NCBI GenBank assembly: GCA_964344175.1
Contig: CAYFMI010000005.1
Coordinates: 1-64,000 of the forward strand
Reading direction: 5' to 3'
Length of the DNA: 64,000 nucleotides
DNA from: NIOZ-UU35 sp964344175
GTDB taxonomy: Bacteria > Chloroflexota > Anaerolineae > Anaerolineales > UBA11858
Below the pieces are notes generated by a model that worked only from the letters and a program-made list of their open reading frames with translations, was not told the origin of the DNA and ran no database searches. This document shows positions 27,357 through 36,313 of the stretch, piece by piece (position 1 is the first letter of the stretch; each line of letters begins with the position of its first letter). The translations under genes and the position numbers were made by a program.

Positions 27357-27397
27357 TATTCTAGTAATAGAATAGCATAAAACAGAAACTACGTCAA
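27357..27397 (-). promoter_or_regulatory. padR promoter with overlapping operator palindrome
   Basis: On the minus strand TTGACG (27392-27397), 17 bases, TATTCT (27369-27374). The -10 box is part of an inverted repeat TATTCTA-n4-TAGAATA (27357-27374), a good candidate site for the PadR product. The remaining bases to purB hold nothing recognisable. Confidence 0.6.
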
Positions 27398-27540
27398 TCC
27401 TAATTTTCTAAAAAATTGAAACCCTACTGCTTTGTAAAGATCATCCTTGTCAGAAGGTGCAATGCACTTGTTGAGCAGTCCCATCGTTGTTCACGCAACC
27501 GCAGAAGTGCGTCGCACCTAATAATCAACTTAACTGCGCA

Positions 27541-28932
27541 CTACTCACCCAGCAAATTTTGAATACGCGCTGCTAATTGGCGCACTCGCTGCGGCGCGTT
27601 GCCTATGTAGTTGTCGGCATCCATGAATGTGGAAATCTCATCTGAAGATAAATAAGAAGTAAATTCAGGGTCGGAGGATACCAGCTTGAGCAATGGGTTT
27701 GCGGCTCCATCTCGGAGTACGGCCCAGGCTTTGAGGGCATGTTGACGCAGGCGCTCATGCATCTCTTGACGATCGGCGCCTTTTTTACTCAAGGCCATCA
27801 GTAAGCGCTCTGTGGCTGCGAACGGCCCATAGATCTCCATATTGCGCGCCATTGCGGCTTCATCAATCTGCAAACCCTTGAGGCTCTTCTCGACCGTACG
27901 CAGCAATTCATCGGTGATGAGCAAAGCCTCCGGCAAGAGCGCGCGGCGGTTGGCGCTATCGTCAAGAGTGCGCTCCAAAAGTGAGTGAGCGGCGTTATCC
28001 CAGGCCAGGCGCGGAAATTGAGCTAACATCCTGGCCAACGAATTGATCTTTTCGGCGCGGATCGGATTGCGTTTGAAAGGCATAGCCGAAGATCCAACCT
28101 GATGAGCGGCGAAAGGCTCAGCCAACTCGCCAATTGGAGGTGATTGCAGCAAGCGCAGATCGAACGCAAATTTGTACAACGTTGCTCCCAAACCTGCTAA
28201 TACGGTGAGAATATCGTATTCTTGCTTGCGGGGGTAGGTCTGCGTTGTCACCGGGTAAAAGGGTATACCTAATTGTTGAGCAAGGCGTTGTTCGAATTCT
28301 GCCAGCTTTTCGTCACCCAGGAGTTCGGCATAGGAAGCCGACGTTCCTACGGCCCCTTTGAATCCTTTGCCCTTCAGGGAGGCGCGCACACGTCGCAGAT
28401 TTTCCCAGTCTGTGAGCAGGTCTTGGGCATACTGCGCCAAGCGATACCCCAGGGTGGTGGGTTCGGCGGGTTGCAGATGTGTGAATGCCATTGCAGGCGT
28501 TTGGGCATAGCGGAGCATCATCGGGGGTAAGACCAGCAACAAGGATCGGCACACCTCTAAAATTAAGTCTAGCGCCGCCTGTAATTGTAGCGCGGTGGCG
28601 TTGTCCTTGACATCCACCGATGTCGCTCCCAAGTGGATGATGCCCCCTCCCTGCGGGCATTGTTCCGCAAAGGCTTTGACTTCGGCCATTAGGTCATGCT
28701 GAATTTGCGATTCGATCTCCAGCGAACGAGGCACATCAATTTGATCGACATGGGTTTTCAGGTCTGCAACCTGCGCTGCGTCAACCAGCCCAAACTCAGC
28801 CTGAGCAGTAGCCAAAGCAACCCAGATTTTACGCCACAGGCGGCGTTTGTGTGCTTCACTCCAAATGCGGCGCATCGCATCGGAACCGTAGCGCCAGGTA
28901 AAAGGGGATAAATAATTTTCGTAATCGTTCAT
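27541..28932 (-). CDS. purB: Adenylosuccinate lyase
   Basis: 463 aa fumarase-superfamily lyase acting twice in purine synthesis, on SAICAR and on adenylosuccinate. Signature loop GSSAMPFKRNPIRAEKIN, plus HLGATSVDVKDNATALQ and AFTHLQPAEPTTLGYRLAQY with catalytic histidines. Full length for the family. ATG 28932 is close to FTWRYGSDAM, the usual PurB beginning. Monocistronic here, with the dispersed hairpin repeat just upstream. Confidence 0.93.
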   Translation of the reverse strand: MNDYENYLSPFTWRYGSDAMRRIWSEAHKRRLWRKIWVALATAQAEFGLVDAAQVADLKTHVDQIDVPRSLEIESQIQHDLMAEVKAFAEQCPQGGGIIHLGATSVDVKDNATALQLQAALDLILEVCRSLLLVLPPMMLRYAQTPAMAFTHLQPAEPTTLGYRLAQYAQDLLTDWENLRRVRASLKGKGFKGAVGTSASYAELLGDEKLAEFEQRLAQQLGIPFYPVTTQTYPRKQEYDILTVLAGLGATLYKFAFDLRLLQSPPIGELAEPFAAHQVGSSAMPFKRNPIRAEKINSLARMLAQFPRLAWDNAAHSLLERTLDDSANRRALLPEALLITDELLRTVEKSLKGLQIDEAAMARNMEIYGPFAATERLLMALSKKGADRQEMHERLRQHALKAWAVLRDGAANPLLKLVSSDPEFTSYLSSDEISTFMDADNYIGNAPQRVRQLAARIQNLLGE

Positions 28933-28994
28933 ACGGTATCCTTCGACGTCACAATTTTTTCAGAGACTTCCCCTGAAATTCAATCTGATACTAT

Positions 28995-29108
28995 TAGGAG
29001 TTACGCACTTGCGAGAACAAAGTCCGAAAAATAGGGGTGTGTGGGGTGCTTCGCACCCCACACACCCCTATTTTTCGGTAAATTTTCAACGAACTACGTA
29101 AGTCCTCA
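28995..29108. repeat. Dispersed hairpin element, copy 1
   Basis: Core 29024-29078: a 26-base perfect stem (CCGAAAAATAGGGGTGTGTG and GGGTGC on one arm) closed by a TTC loop. It is flanked by imperfect inverted ends TAGGAGTTACGCACTTG (28995) and GAACTACGTAAGTCCTCA (29091). The same layout recurs at 47303-47414. It lies in the 290-base gap between divergent purB and the kinase gene. Confidence 0.8.
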
Positions 29109-29141
29109 CTATTATATCGTCTCTGAGCTGTCGATGTTGGT

Positions 29142-29170
29142 TTGCCAAACCCGGCATTGATAGCTATAAT
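29142..29170 (+). promoter_or_regulatory. Promoter of the signalling cluster
   Basis: TTGCCA (29142-29147), 17 bases, TATAAT (29165-29170). Predicted transcription start near 29177. Confidence 0.55.
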
Positions 29171-29223
29171 TACGCTAACATATCTCTGAATTCAGGTTTA
29201 TCGGGAATTACCCCAGGCTGCCC

Positions 29224-31176
29224 ATGCCACCCTCATATTCAGAGTTTTTCGCAGCGGTCTGCAATCTTCGATCATTATCTTCTGAGGAGGCTGGTCTGGA
29301 TACACAATCCATCACCCGCAATTTCGACCCTAATGGTAATCAAGATACCGGAGGACAACTTAACCCCGGGACTATCCTGGAGACGCGCTACGAAATTGAG
29401 AAGGTCTTAGGGGTTGGCGGTATGGGGGCAGTCTACCTGGCACGAGATACGCGTTTCTCAGCTCCCAAGTACGTCGCTGTCAAGGAGATTGTTGCTCAAA
29501 TTGGCGATGATGCCATTCGCAAGGTTCTTGTGACCAACTTCGAACGAGAAGCGAATTTATTAGCCACTGTAAATCATGCTTCCATTCCTAAAATCCATGA
29601 CTTTTTTACGCGTGATAATCGGTCTTACCTGGTCATGCAATTCATCGATGGGCGGGATCTTGAGAGCATTTTGGATGCTACCGAGGGTTTGCTGCCCGTT
29701 CAACAAATTGTCATCTGGGGCATTGAACTCTGCGATGTGCTGCATTATTTGCATTCCCAAGAACCTGAACCGATCGTATTCCGAGATATAAAACCGTCCA
29801 ACATCATGGTAACACCCGATAACCATGTAGTCCTGGTGGATTTTGGCATCGCCAAAAAGTTCGAAGCCGGACAAAAAGGAACTATGATTGGCACCGAAGG
29901 CTACTCTCCTCCTGAGCAATATCGCGGCGAAGCCTCGCCCCAGGTGGATATTTACGCGCTGGGTGCAACTCTTCATCATCTACTAACTGGCATTGACCCG
30001 CGCGACGAAGCGCCCTTTACATTTTCTGAGCGCCCCATTCGACAATTAAACCCTGAAGTCCCTATCGAGCTAGAGAGCATCGTTGATACAGCGTTGCAAT
30101 ACAATTCTGCGGAACGCTTCAAAGATGCCAATGCCATGAAAGATGCTCTAGTCTTGGTCGCCCGCAAAGGTGGCGCAGCGTTTAAACAAAAGGGCACTGC
30201 TGCGATCATCCAGGATTATGAGATCAAACCTTTGTGGATATTCGAATGTGAAGATGAAATCCGCGGATCGGCTATGCACCAGGATGGCATGATTTTTATT
30301 GGCGCGTATGATAACAACCTGTATGCTCTGGATGCTGGCACAGGCGAGTTTGCCTGGAAATATGCCACAGAGGGAGGGGTGGTGAGTCAGCCGGCATATC
30401 ATGCTAAAGGTATCTATTTCGGATCTGAAGATCATCGCGTACATGCAGTGTCGGCGGCCATGGGGCGCGTGATGTGGACCTATTACACCGAGGGGCCAAT
30501 CCGCTCATCCCCAACGGTGCAAGATCGACATCTTTTCGTCGGATCCGACGATGGATTTATTCATGTAATCAATGCAAATTCAGGAAGACGGGCGACAAAA
30601 ATAAATGGGGGGGCGCCCATCCGTTCGTCCCCGCTGGTGGATAACGATGGAATTTACTTTGGTACTGAAAATGGTGACTTCTTCTGCTCGGACTTCAGCG
30701 GAAAAGTGCGTTGGCGCGTAAATGCCAAGCGGGCTGTAACGTCTTCTCCCCGCTCACAAGACGGCGTGGTTTATTTTGGTTCCGTTGATGGGATGCTTTA
30801 CGCCATCGACGCGAAAACTGGCTGGACATTGTGGCGCTTCCGCATGGATCGAGGCACTATCTCAAGCCCTTGTATTACTGAGCATCATGCATTCATTGGG
30901 TCGGCTGATGGTCATATTTATTGTGTCAATTTACAATCCAGCAAGAAGGCCTGGGATTTCCAAACCGACCACCAGGTTTCCAGTTCGCCCCTTTACTATA
31001 AAAATGCCATCTATTGCGGAAGTGTAGATGGGGGCTTGTACTGTATAGATGCAAAAACCGGATACCTGCGCTGGAAATATGAGACACAGGGCGCGATTAC
31101 AGGCTCCCCGATCATTTTTGATGATATTGTTTATATCGGCTCAACCGATCATATTCTTTACGCGCTCCCCGCGTAA
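29224..31176 (+). CDS. Cytoplasmic Ser/Thr kinase with PQQ-type beta-propeller
   Basis: 650 aa from ATG 29224. Kinase domain about 56-315: VGGMGAVYLARD, K87, D188 and DFG at 206-208. The catalytic loop reads F186-R187-D188 instead of HRD, while IKPSN and DFG are kept. From about 345 to the end, eight copies of a PQQ-enzyme-like blade follow (for example LYALDAGTGEFAWKY, LYAIDAKTGWTLWRF, LYCIDAKTGYLRWKY). No membrane segment, so the propeller is probably cytoplasmic. ATG 29224 lacks an SD; a CTG codon at 29296 has GAGGAGG five bases upstream and would remove 24 residues. First of seven same-strand genes, with PP2C 46 bases downstream. Confidence 0.9.
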   Translation: MPPSYSEFFAAVCNLRSLSSEEAGLDTQSITRNFDPNGNQDTGGQLNPGTILETRYEIEKVLGVGGMGAVYLARDTRFSAPKYVAVKEIVAQIGDDAIRKVLVTNFEREANLLATVNHASIPKIHDFFTRDNRSYLVMQFIDGRDLESILDATEGLLPVQQIVIWGIELCDVLHYLHSQEPEPIVFRDIKPSNIMVTPDNHVVLVDFGIAKKFEAGQKGTMIGTEGYSPPEQYRGEASPQVDIYALGATLHHLLTGIDPRDEAPFTFSERPIRQLNPEVPIELESIVDTALQYNSAERFKDANAMKDALVLVARKGGAAFKQKGTAAIIQDYEIKPLWIFECEDEIRGSAMHQDGMIFIGAYDNNLYALDAGTGEFAWKYATEGGVVSQPAYHAKGIYFGSEDHRVHAVSAAMGRVMWTYYTEGPIRSSPTVQDRHLFVGSDDGFIHVINANSGRRATKINGGAPIRSSPLVDNDGIYFGTENGDFFCSDFSGKVRWRVNAKRAVTSSPRSQDGVVYFGSVDGMLYAIDAKTGWTLWRFRMDRGTISSPCITEHHAFIGSADGHIYCVNLQSSKKAWDFQTDHQVSSSPLYYKNAIYCGSVDGGLYCIDAKTGYLRWKYETQGAITGSPIIFDDIVYIGSTDHILYALPA

Positions 31177-31222
31177 AGAATCAAGGCAACTTCCCCCCCC
31201 CTAGTAAGGGAGTTAAAACTTC

Positions 31223-32170
31223 GTGTCCAGCATCTTCAAAAGTCTTTTTAGAAAACGAAAAAAGAATTCCCCGTCTCCAATGGACGAACGCACGGTCCCT
31301 ATTGCGACCAACCGCGCGCAAGAAATTACCAAGCCGCTGAATCCTTTTCCAACGGTTATTGCAACCGATCAACCAGAAAATCGTTTGGGGCTGGAGCCGC
31401 CACAATTATTAGCCAGTTGCGCCCATTCCGTTGGGATCCAGCGCGATCACAACGAAGACGCACTATACTTGATGACGACCATGCTGGCAAGCAATGGAAC
31501 CCAACTACCTCTGGGCATTTACATTGTTGCCGATGGCATGGGAGGACACCAGCATGGGGAGGTCGCCAGTGAAATTGCCATTCTCTCAATGGCCGAACAT
31601 CTCATCGATCACCTCTATCGAAAACTAATCAACGCCGATGTGATTCCTCCCGAAGAGCCAATCCGCGAGATTCTGCAAGATGGCATCAGCGCGGCACATA
31701 ACGCCATTCTCGGCTACACCCCTGGAGGCGGCACGACCTTGACGGCTGTGGTGATCATGGATAAGCAAATGGCGATTGCTCATGTAGGCGATAGTCGCGT
31801 GTACGCGGTCAATCTTAGCGGGATCCTCAAGCCTCTCACGCGGGATCACTCACTAGTAAAGCGTCTTGAAGAGTTAGGCCAACTCACCCCCGAAGAGGCC
31901 GCGATTCATCCTCAGCGCAATGTACTCTATCGCGCCCTGGGGCAGGGTGAACCTGTCGAACCCGAGATCATTACCGCACCGACACCCGAATCGGGCTATC
32001 TACTAATTTGCTCAGATGGTCTATGGGGCGTCGTCCCAGAAAAGAAGCTGGGAAAAATTATCAAAACATCTGCTACATTGCACGAGGCCTGTCAAAGCAT
32101 GGTTGCCGCTGCCAACGAAGCTGGCGGACCAGACAATATTTCCCTGATACTTGTGCGCCTTCCAGACTGA
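31223..32170 (+). CDS. PP2C-type protein phosphatase
   Basis: 315 aa metal-dependent Ser/Thr phosphatase. A basic N-terminal tail of about 60 residues precedes the domain. Motifs: GIQRDHNEDALYLM, IVADGMGGHQHGEVAS, GGGTTLTAVVI, AHVGDSRVY, CSDGLWGVVP, GGPDNISLILV, which supply the metal aspartates. The start is GTG 31223; no other start fits. Expected to reverse phosphorylation by the kinase upstream. The next gene starts 11 bases after its stop. Confidence 0.92.
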   Translation: MSSIFKSLFRKRKKNSPSPMDERTVPIATNRAQEITKPLNPFPTVIATDQPENRLGLEPPQLLASCAHSVGIQRDHNEDALYLMTTMLASNGTQLPLGIYIVADGMGGHQHGEVASEIAILSMAEHLIDHLYRKLINADVIPPEEPIREILQDGISAAHNAILGYTPGGGTTLTAVVIMDKQMAIAHVGDSRVYAVNLSGILKPLTRDHSLVKRLEELGQLTPEEAAIHPQRNVLYRALGQGEPVEPEIITAPTPESGYLLICSDGLWGVVPEKKLGKIIKTSATLHEACQSMVAAANEAGGPDNISLILVRLPD

Positions 32171-32181
32171 TTTCATGTTGT

Positions 32182-33666
32182 ATGTCATTGAATAATCTTT
32201 ACGAACGCTTAGGAATTCCTCGAAACGCTTCCTCGCATGAAGTACAACAAGCCTACCGCGATGCGGCGCGGCGCTTACACCCTGATGTTAATATCGAGCC
32301 TGGTGCGACCGAGCATTTCATCAATATCAAAGAAGCCTATGAAATCCTCAGCAACCCCCATTCGCGCGCCGCATACGATAAGAACGCACAATCGCCTGAA
32401 AAACGGGTTCATCCTGTGCGCATCGACATCCAATACAGCCGTCCGGCCATGCAATATTCGTCCGAAGATCAAATCATCTATGCCCTGGTCCATATGGACA
32501 TTCTCCCAGACAGCGTTCCACTGGAGGAGCCACCCCCGCCTCTCAATGTCGCCCTGATATTAGATACCTCCACATCTATGAAAGGCGCCCGCCTCGACAT
32601 CGTCAAAGCAACGGCTATCGAGTTAATTCGCCAGTTTCGGCCACAAGATTTTGTCTCGATCATCGCGTTTGACGACCGGGCCGAAGTAGCTTTGAGCGCT
32701 GGCTCACATATCAATGTTCGCAAAGCCGAAAGCCGCATCCATGCGCTACGCGCCAGCGGCGGCACCGAAATTTTTAAAGGCCTCGAGGAGGGGTATCAGC
32801 AGGTTCAACGTCACTATCAAGCCACCCACATCAACCATATCATTCTCATCACCGATGGTCATACCTATGGCGACGAATCCGCATGCCTAAAGTTGGCCGA
32901 CCAAGCCGCTAATCAGGATATTGGCCTGAGCAGCCTGGGTATCGGGGGGAAATGGAATGATATTCTGCTGGATGATTTAGCCTCCCGCACAGGTGGGAAT
33001 TGCCTGTATGTACGCAATCCACAGGATATACGCAACCTGCTCACCCAAAAATTAGAGCGTCTCGGCCAGACCTATGTTGAACGCAGCGCACTCAATTTCC
33101 AACTTGGTCCGAACATCCACCTTAGCTATGCCTTTCGCTTGAAACCGGAAGTCGGCATTTTGCCCACTCACACCCCTCTAAAGGTTGGCTCACTCCCCAA
33201 ACGGGGACACCAGCGCATTCTCCTCGAATTCATCGTAGAACCGCTTCCAAAAGGCATCCATCAAGCTCTATTAATGGATGGCGAGTTTACATTTAGCATT
33301 CCGGCGAAATCCGCTTCGTACCAAATTCCCCTCAATCTTGTTTTGCCCGTTCAGGACAAGGTTCCCATCGGCACACCATCGCATCTGATCACGAAGGCCT
33401 TGTCTAAACTGACACTATATCGTATGCAAGAAAAAGCACAAGACGAACTCTCCGAGGGGGATTATAATAGCGCCAGGAAACGATTAAAAAATATAGCAAC
33501 TCACTTACTTTCTCAAGGTCAAATTGCATTGGCGACTACGATCTTGAGAGAGGCGGATCACATTCAAACCAGCCAACAATTGAGTGAAGAGGGTAAAAAA
33601 CACATCAAATACGGCACACGCTCACTGCTGCTACCCGATGGAAACAATCAGGATTACGAAACATGA
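32182..33666 (+). CDS. J-domain / von Willebrand factor A fusion protein
   Basis: 494 aa. Residues 2-68 form a DnaJ J-domain with the HPD tripeptide (33-35) and the KEAYEILSNPHSRAAYD helix. A vWA domain runs about 121-300 with the metal site D128-x-S130-x-S132 (LDTSTSMKG), the threonine/GGT region (SGGTEIFKGL) and ITDGHTYGDE. A beta-rich segment and a helical C-terminus follow. No signal peptide, so cytoplasmic. ATG 32182 begins directly at the J-domain; longer in-frame starts overlap the phosphatase gene. Overlaps the FHA gene by four bases. It may recruit Hsp70 to a metal-dependent scaffold, which is inference. Confidence 0.9.
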   Translation: MSLNNLYERLGIPRNASSHEVQQAYRDAARRLHPDVNIEPGATEHFINIKEAYEILSNPHSRAAYDKNAQSPEKRVHPVRIDIQYSRPAMQYSSEDQIIYALVHMDILPDSVPLEEPPPPLNVALILDTSTSMKGARLDIVKATAIELIRQFRPQDFVSIIAFDDRAEVALSAGSHINVRKAESRIHALRASGGTEIFKGLEEGYQQVQRHYQATHINHIILITDGHTYGDESACLKLADQAANQDIGLSSLGIGGKWNDILLDDLASRTGGNCLYVRNPQDIRNLLTQKLERLGQTYVERSALNFQLGPNIHLSYAFRLKPEVGILPTHTPLKVGSLPKRGHQRILLEFIVEPLPKGIHQALLMDGEFTFSIPAKSASYQIPLNLVLPVQDKVPIGTPSHLITKALSKLTLYRMQEKAQDELSEGDYNSARKRLKNIATHLLSQGQIALATTILREADHIQTSQQLSEEGKKHIKYGTRSLLLPDGNNQDYET

Positions 33667-34175
33667 TTTCTTGCCCAAACTGCCAACATCAGGAATTAGA
33701 CGGAGCGCTTTATTGTAGTCAATGCGGCACACAGTTATTTCAATCGGGAGATACCACCGCCATTTATGCTGCCGGCTTCCAGGCTTCTGAAGGCATCTCA
33801 TCCTCCTCCCCGCCCACTTTTCCCCCCCCCCCATCAGATGCCGTCGGGAGCAAAATTGCAGTCTACCTTATCGACGCAAACCAAGTTATTTTCTTTAGTG
33901 GAGACAGCAATCTGACAATCGGGCGCGCAACCGAGGGACAAATGGTCGTTCCAGACATTGATCTCACACCTTATAAAGGATACGAAGGGGGCGTCTCACG
34001 CCTGCACGCAAATTTAGGTATTCGCGGCACACAAGTTACTGTAAAAGACCTCGGTTCAGCCAATGGAACACGTATCAACGGGAAGAGAATTGCTGCTCAT
34101 GCAGAGCATGCGCTCGATCATGGCGATATTCTCACGCTGGGGAAAATCAAACTCCAGCTACTACTGAAAGAATAA
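33663..34175 (+). CDS. Zinc-ribbon and FHA domain protein
   Basis: 170 aa. N-terminal zinc ribbon C4-x2-C7 and C18-x2-C21. A Ser/Pro-rich linker comes next, then an FHA domain (about 65-168) with GRATEG, VSRLHANLGIRG and DLGSANGTRINGK, the phosphothreonine-binding landmarks. It is likely a reader of phosphorylation by the clustered kinase. Its ATG overlaps the end of the vWA gene (ATGA-type coupling). Confidence 0.92.
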   Translation: MISCPNCQHQELDGALYCSQCGTQLFQSGDTTAIYAAGFQASEGISSSSPPTFPPPPSDAVGSKIAVYLIDANQVIFFSGDSNLTIGRATEGQMVVPDIDLTPYKGYEGGVSRLHANLGIRGTQVTVKDLGSANGTRINGKRIAAHAEHALDHGDILTLGKIKLQLLLKE

Positions 34176-34201
34176 ATACAAGTGAACAAACGGAGCACAT
34201 T

Positions 34202-34444
34202 ATGGCTATTGAGGTAATTTTGCATATCCTCAATCAAGACCCCATCGTCGGGGAAATAGACGAAATGCCCAAGCCAGATGACCAACTTATCAAAGTATCC
34301 AATCCCCGCTATCGAGATGGGCGTGAGTTACATTTTTTAGACCATGGTGTCACCACCGTCCTTTGGCCTATTGTCCAGCTCACATTTATTGAAATTCTCC
34401 CCAGTGATGAAGATGAACAGATCATCGGCTTTGTGAGAGAGTAA
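34202..34444 (+). CDS. Small conserved-looking acidic protein
   Basis: 80 aa, unrecognised. Alternating beta-like segments (AIEVILHILNQDPIVGEIDEMP, TTVLWPIVQLTFIEILP) and an acidic C-terminus. GGAG lies eight bases before ATG 34202, and the response regulator starts one base after its stop, so it is translated as part of the cluster. The composition suits a small all-beta domain. Confidence 0.75.
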   Translation: MAIEVILHILNQDPIVGEIDEMPKPDDQLIKVSNPRYRDGRELHFLDHGVTTVLWPIVQLTFIEILPSDEDEQIIGFVRE

Positions 34445-34445
34445 T

Positions 34446-35162
34446 ATGACCCCAAATCGCATATCAGGACATCGTATTCTTGTCGTAGACGACGAAAAGC
34501 GCATGGTGCGTTTTATCCGCCTGAATTTAGAGCATGATGGCTTTCAAGTGATCCCCGCGTACGATGGCAAAGAAGCTGTCGAACAAGTGCGCACTTCATT
34601 GCCCAATCTAGTCCTATTGGACGTAATGCTCCCCGATATTGATGGCTTCCAGGTTCTCAAGAAGATCCGCGAGTTTAGCTCGGTTCCGGTCATTATGCTG
34701 ACAGCCAAGGGGGAAGAGGATGACCGCGTCCGCGGCCTGGAAGGGGGTGCCGACGACTATGTGACCAAGCCCTTCAGTCCGCGCGAATTAGTCAGCCGCG
34801 TCAGAGCGGTCTTGCGGCGGATCGAAACCACCGAAGGCAGCGCCCCCAGCGTGATTCAGGTAAATGAGCGCCTGAAGCTGGACTTCGAGCGCCGGGAAGT
34901 GTGGGTAGATCACGAACTAATTCAACTCCGCCCTACGGAATATCGTCTGCTGTACCACCTTGTTCAAAATGCCGGCTGGGTATTAACGCACGAACAGATC
35001 CTGACCAAAGTATGGGGTTATGAATACCGTGATGAACCCCATTATGTGCGACTGTATGTCAATTACCTGCGCAAGAAAATTGAAAAAGATCCTGCAAACC
35101 CAAAATATATTCTCACCGAACGTGGTGTTGGTTACCGCTTTGTCGATTACCGTCGCGAATAA
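34446..35162 (+). CDS. OmpR-family response regulator (orphan)
   Basis: 238 aa. Receiver domain with acidic pair D15-D16, phosphoacceptor D59 (LLDVMLPDIDG), LTAKG and VTKPFSPREL. C-terminal winged helix with RPTEYRLLYHLVQNAG, VWGYEYRDEPHYVRLYVNYLRKKIE and the GVGYRF ending. No histidine kinase gene is adjacent, so either the partner is elsewhere or it is tuned by the Ser/Thr kinase in the cluster. Essentially no gap to the upstream gene. Confidence 0.92.
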   Translation: MTPNRISGHRILVVDDEKRMVRFIRLNLEHDGFQVIPAYDGKEAVEQVRTSLPNLVLLDVMLPDIDGFQVLKKIREFSSVPVIMLTAKGEEDDRVRGLEGGADDYVTKPFSPRELVSRVRAVLRRIETTEGSAPSVIQVNERLKLDFERREVWVDHELIQLRPTEYRLLYHLVQNAGWVLTHEQILTKVWGYEYRDEPHYVRLYVNYLRKKIEKDPANPKYILTERGVGYRFVDYRRE

Positions 35163-35203
35163 CAACCCCATCACCGTAAAATCTTCCTTCGGATTTACGA
35201 GAC

Positions 35204-35232
35204 TTGTCAGGCGCAATACTCTACGCTATACT
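35204..35232 (+). promoter_or_regulatory. Promoter of the second response regulator
   Basis: TTGTCA (35204-35209), 17 bases, TATACT (35227-35232), 22 bases before the ATG; the regulator can be expressed on its own. Confidence 0.55.
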
Positions 35233-35254
35233 CTCCACACAAGGAGCAAATTGA

Positions 35255-35911
35255 ATGAATAAACAACGCATTTTATTGGTAGATGATCACGAAGTGGTGC
35301 GTTTAGGGCTAAAAGCGCTCTTGGATCGGAACCCGCAATTCGAGGTCGTTGCCGAAGCAGGAACCGCTCGCGAGGCCCTGATGCTTGTAGAGCAGTATTC
35401 CCCCGATGTCGTTGTCATGGACATTCGACTTCCGGGTGGCTCCGGTATCGATGCCTGCGAAAAAATTACCGAAAGCCACCCCGACACGCAAGTCATTATG
35501 CTGACATCCTATGCCGAAGACGAAATGCTCTTCTCGGCCATCCGCGCTGGCGCAGCAGGCTATGTACTCAAACAAATCGGCGGTGATGATTTAGTCGGCG
35601 CGCTCGAAGCGGTTGGACGCGGCGAAGCGTTACTTGACCCGGCAGTAACGAAGCGCATCTTCCAAGAGGTCAGGCGGGCAGCCAAAGAGGAAGAGGCCTC
35701 TGCTTTTGCAGATTTAACCCAACAAGAGAAACATGTACTTATTCTGGTATCCGAGGGGAAAACCAACCGCGAAATTGCCAAAGAACTTTTCTTGGGTGAA
35801 GGCACGGTGCGCAACTATGTCAGCAGCATCCTTTCGAAATTGAATGTCAGCAACCGCGCCGAGGCGGCTGCTTATGCTGTTGAACATAACTTGCGCGACC
35901 ATCTCCAATAA
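35255..35911 (+). CDS. NarL/LuxR-family response regulator (orphan)
   Basis: 218 aa. Receiver with D10-D11, phosphoacceptor D56 (VVMDIRLPGGSG), LTSYAEDE and YVLKQIGGDDL. LuxR-type HTH at the C-terminus (LTQQEKHVLILVSEGKTNREIA, VRNYVSSILSKLNVSNRAEA). AAGGAG before ATG 35255. No sensor kinase nearby. Closed by a strong terminator. Confidence 0.92.
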   Translation: MNKQRILLVDDHEVVRLGLKALLDRNPQFEVVAEAGTAREALMLVEQYSPDVVVMDIRLPGGSGIDACEKITESHPDTQVIMLTSYAEDEMLFSAIRAGAAGYVLKQIGGDDLVGALEAVGRGEALLDPAVTKRIFQEVRRAAKEEEASAFADLTQQEKHVLILVSEGKTNREIAKELFLGEGTVRNYVSSILSKLNVSNRAEAAAYAVEHNLRDHLQ

Positions 35912-35929
35912 TCCAGTAACCCCCAAGTT

Positions 35930-35969
35930 AAAGGGCTGGGCATACAACACCCAGCCCTTCTTTTTTTCT
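35930..35969 (+). terminator. Terminator of the signalling cluster
   Basis: AAGGGCTGGG, loop CATACAACA, CCCAGCCCTT, then a run of T. Its T-run touches the stop codon of the convergent gene at 35968. Confidence 0.9.
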
Positions 35970-36303
35970 ACTTTCGACATTGCGAGCAGGGACACAAGGC
36001 CCGCAAGTAATCCCAATTGAAAATACCATACTGGTGACCATCCTCCCAGTAAATGGTAATTGCATAACTGCCAACCCCTTCAATATCTGCCAGATGTGTA
36101 CGCGGCGAATCTGCGAGTGGCATTGTAAATACTTCGGGGTCCGGGTCAGCGCCCATATTGTCGTGCCCGCCGCGGCACTCCGCACATGGACAGGCGTAAC
36201 GCAAAAGCGAAAAAGAATAGGTACTCTCATGCCCATCACTCCAAGAGATAGACAACTGGTTCGCTTCGCGGTTGACTTTGATTCCGGTTGGTTTATTTTT
36301 CAT
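35968..36303 (-). CDS. DUF971 domain protein
   Basis: 111 aa matching the DUF971 / gamma-butyrobetaine hydroxylase N-terminal-like fold. IKVNREANQLSISWSDG, FSLLRYACPCAECRGG, IEGVGSYAITIYWEDGHQYGIFNWDYLRALCP. Cysteine pairs CPCAEC and CPCSQC could hold a metal. ATG 36303 has AAAGGA upstream; the longer frame to 36432 overlaps the next gene and lacks a site. The family is often linked to Fe-S or Mrp-type proteins, but no such partner is here. Confidence 0.85.
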   Translation of the reverse strand: MKNKPTGIKVNREANQLSISWSDGHESTYSFSLLRYACPCAECRGGHDNMGADPDPEVFTMPLADSPRTHLADIEGVGSYAITIYWEDGHQYGIFNWDYLRALCPCSQCRK

Positions 36304-36313
36304 TGTGATCCTT

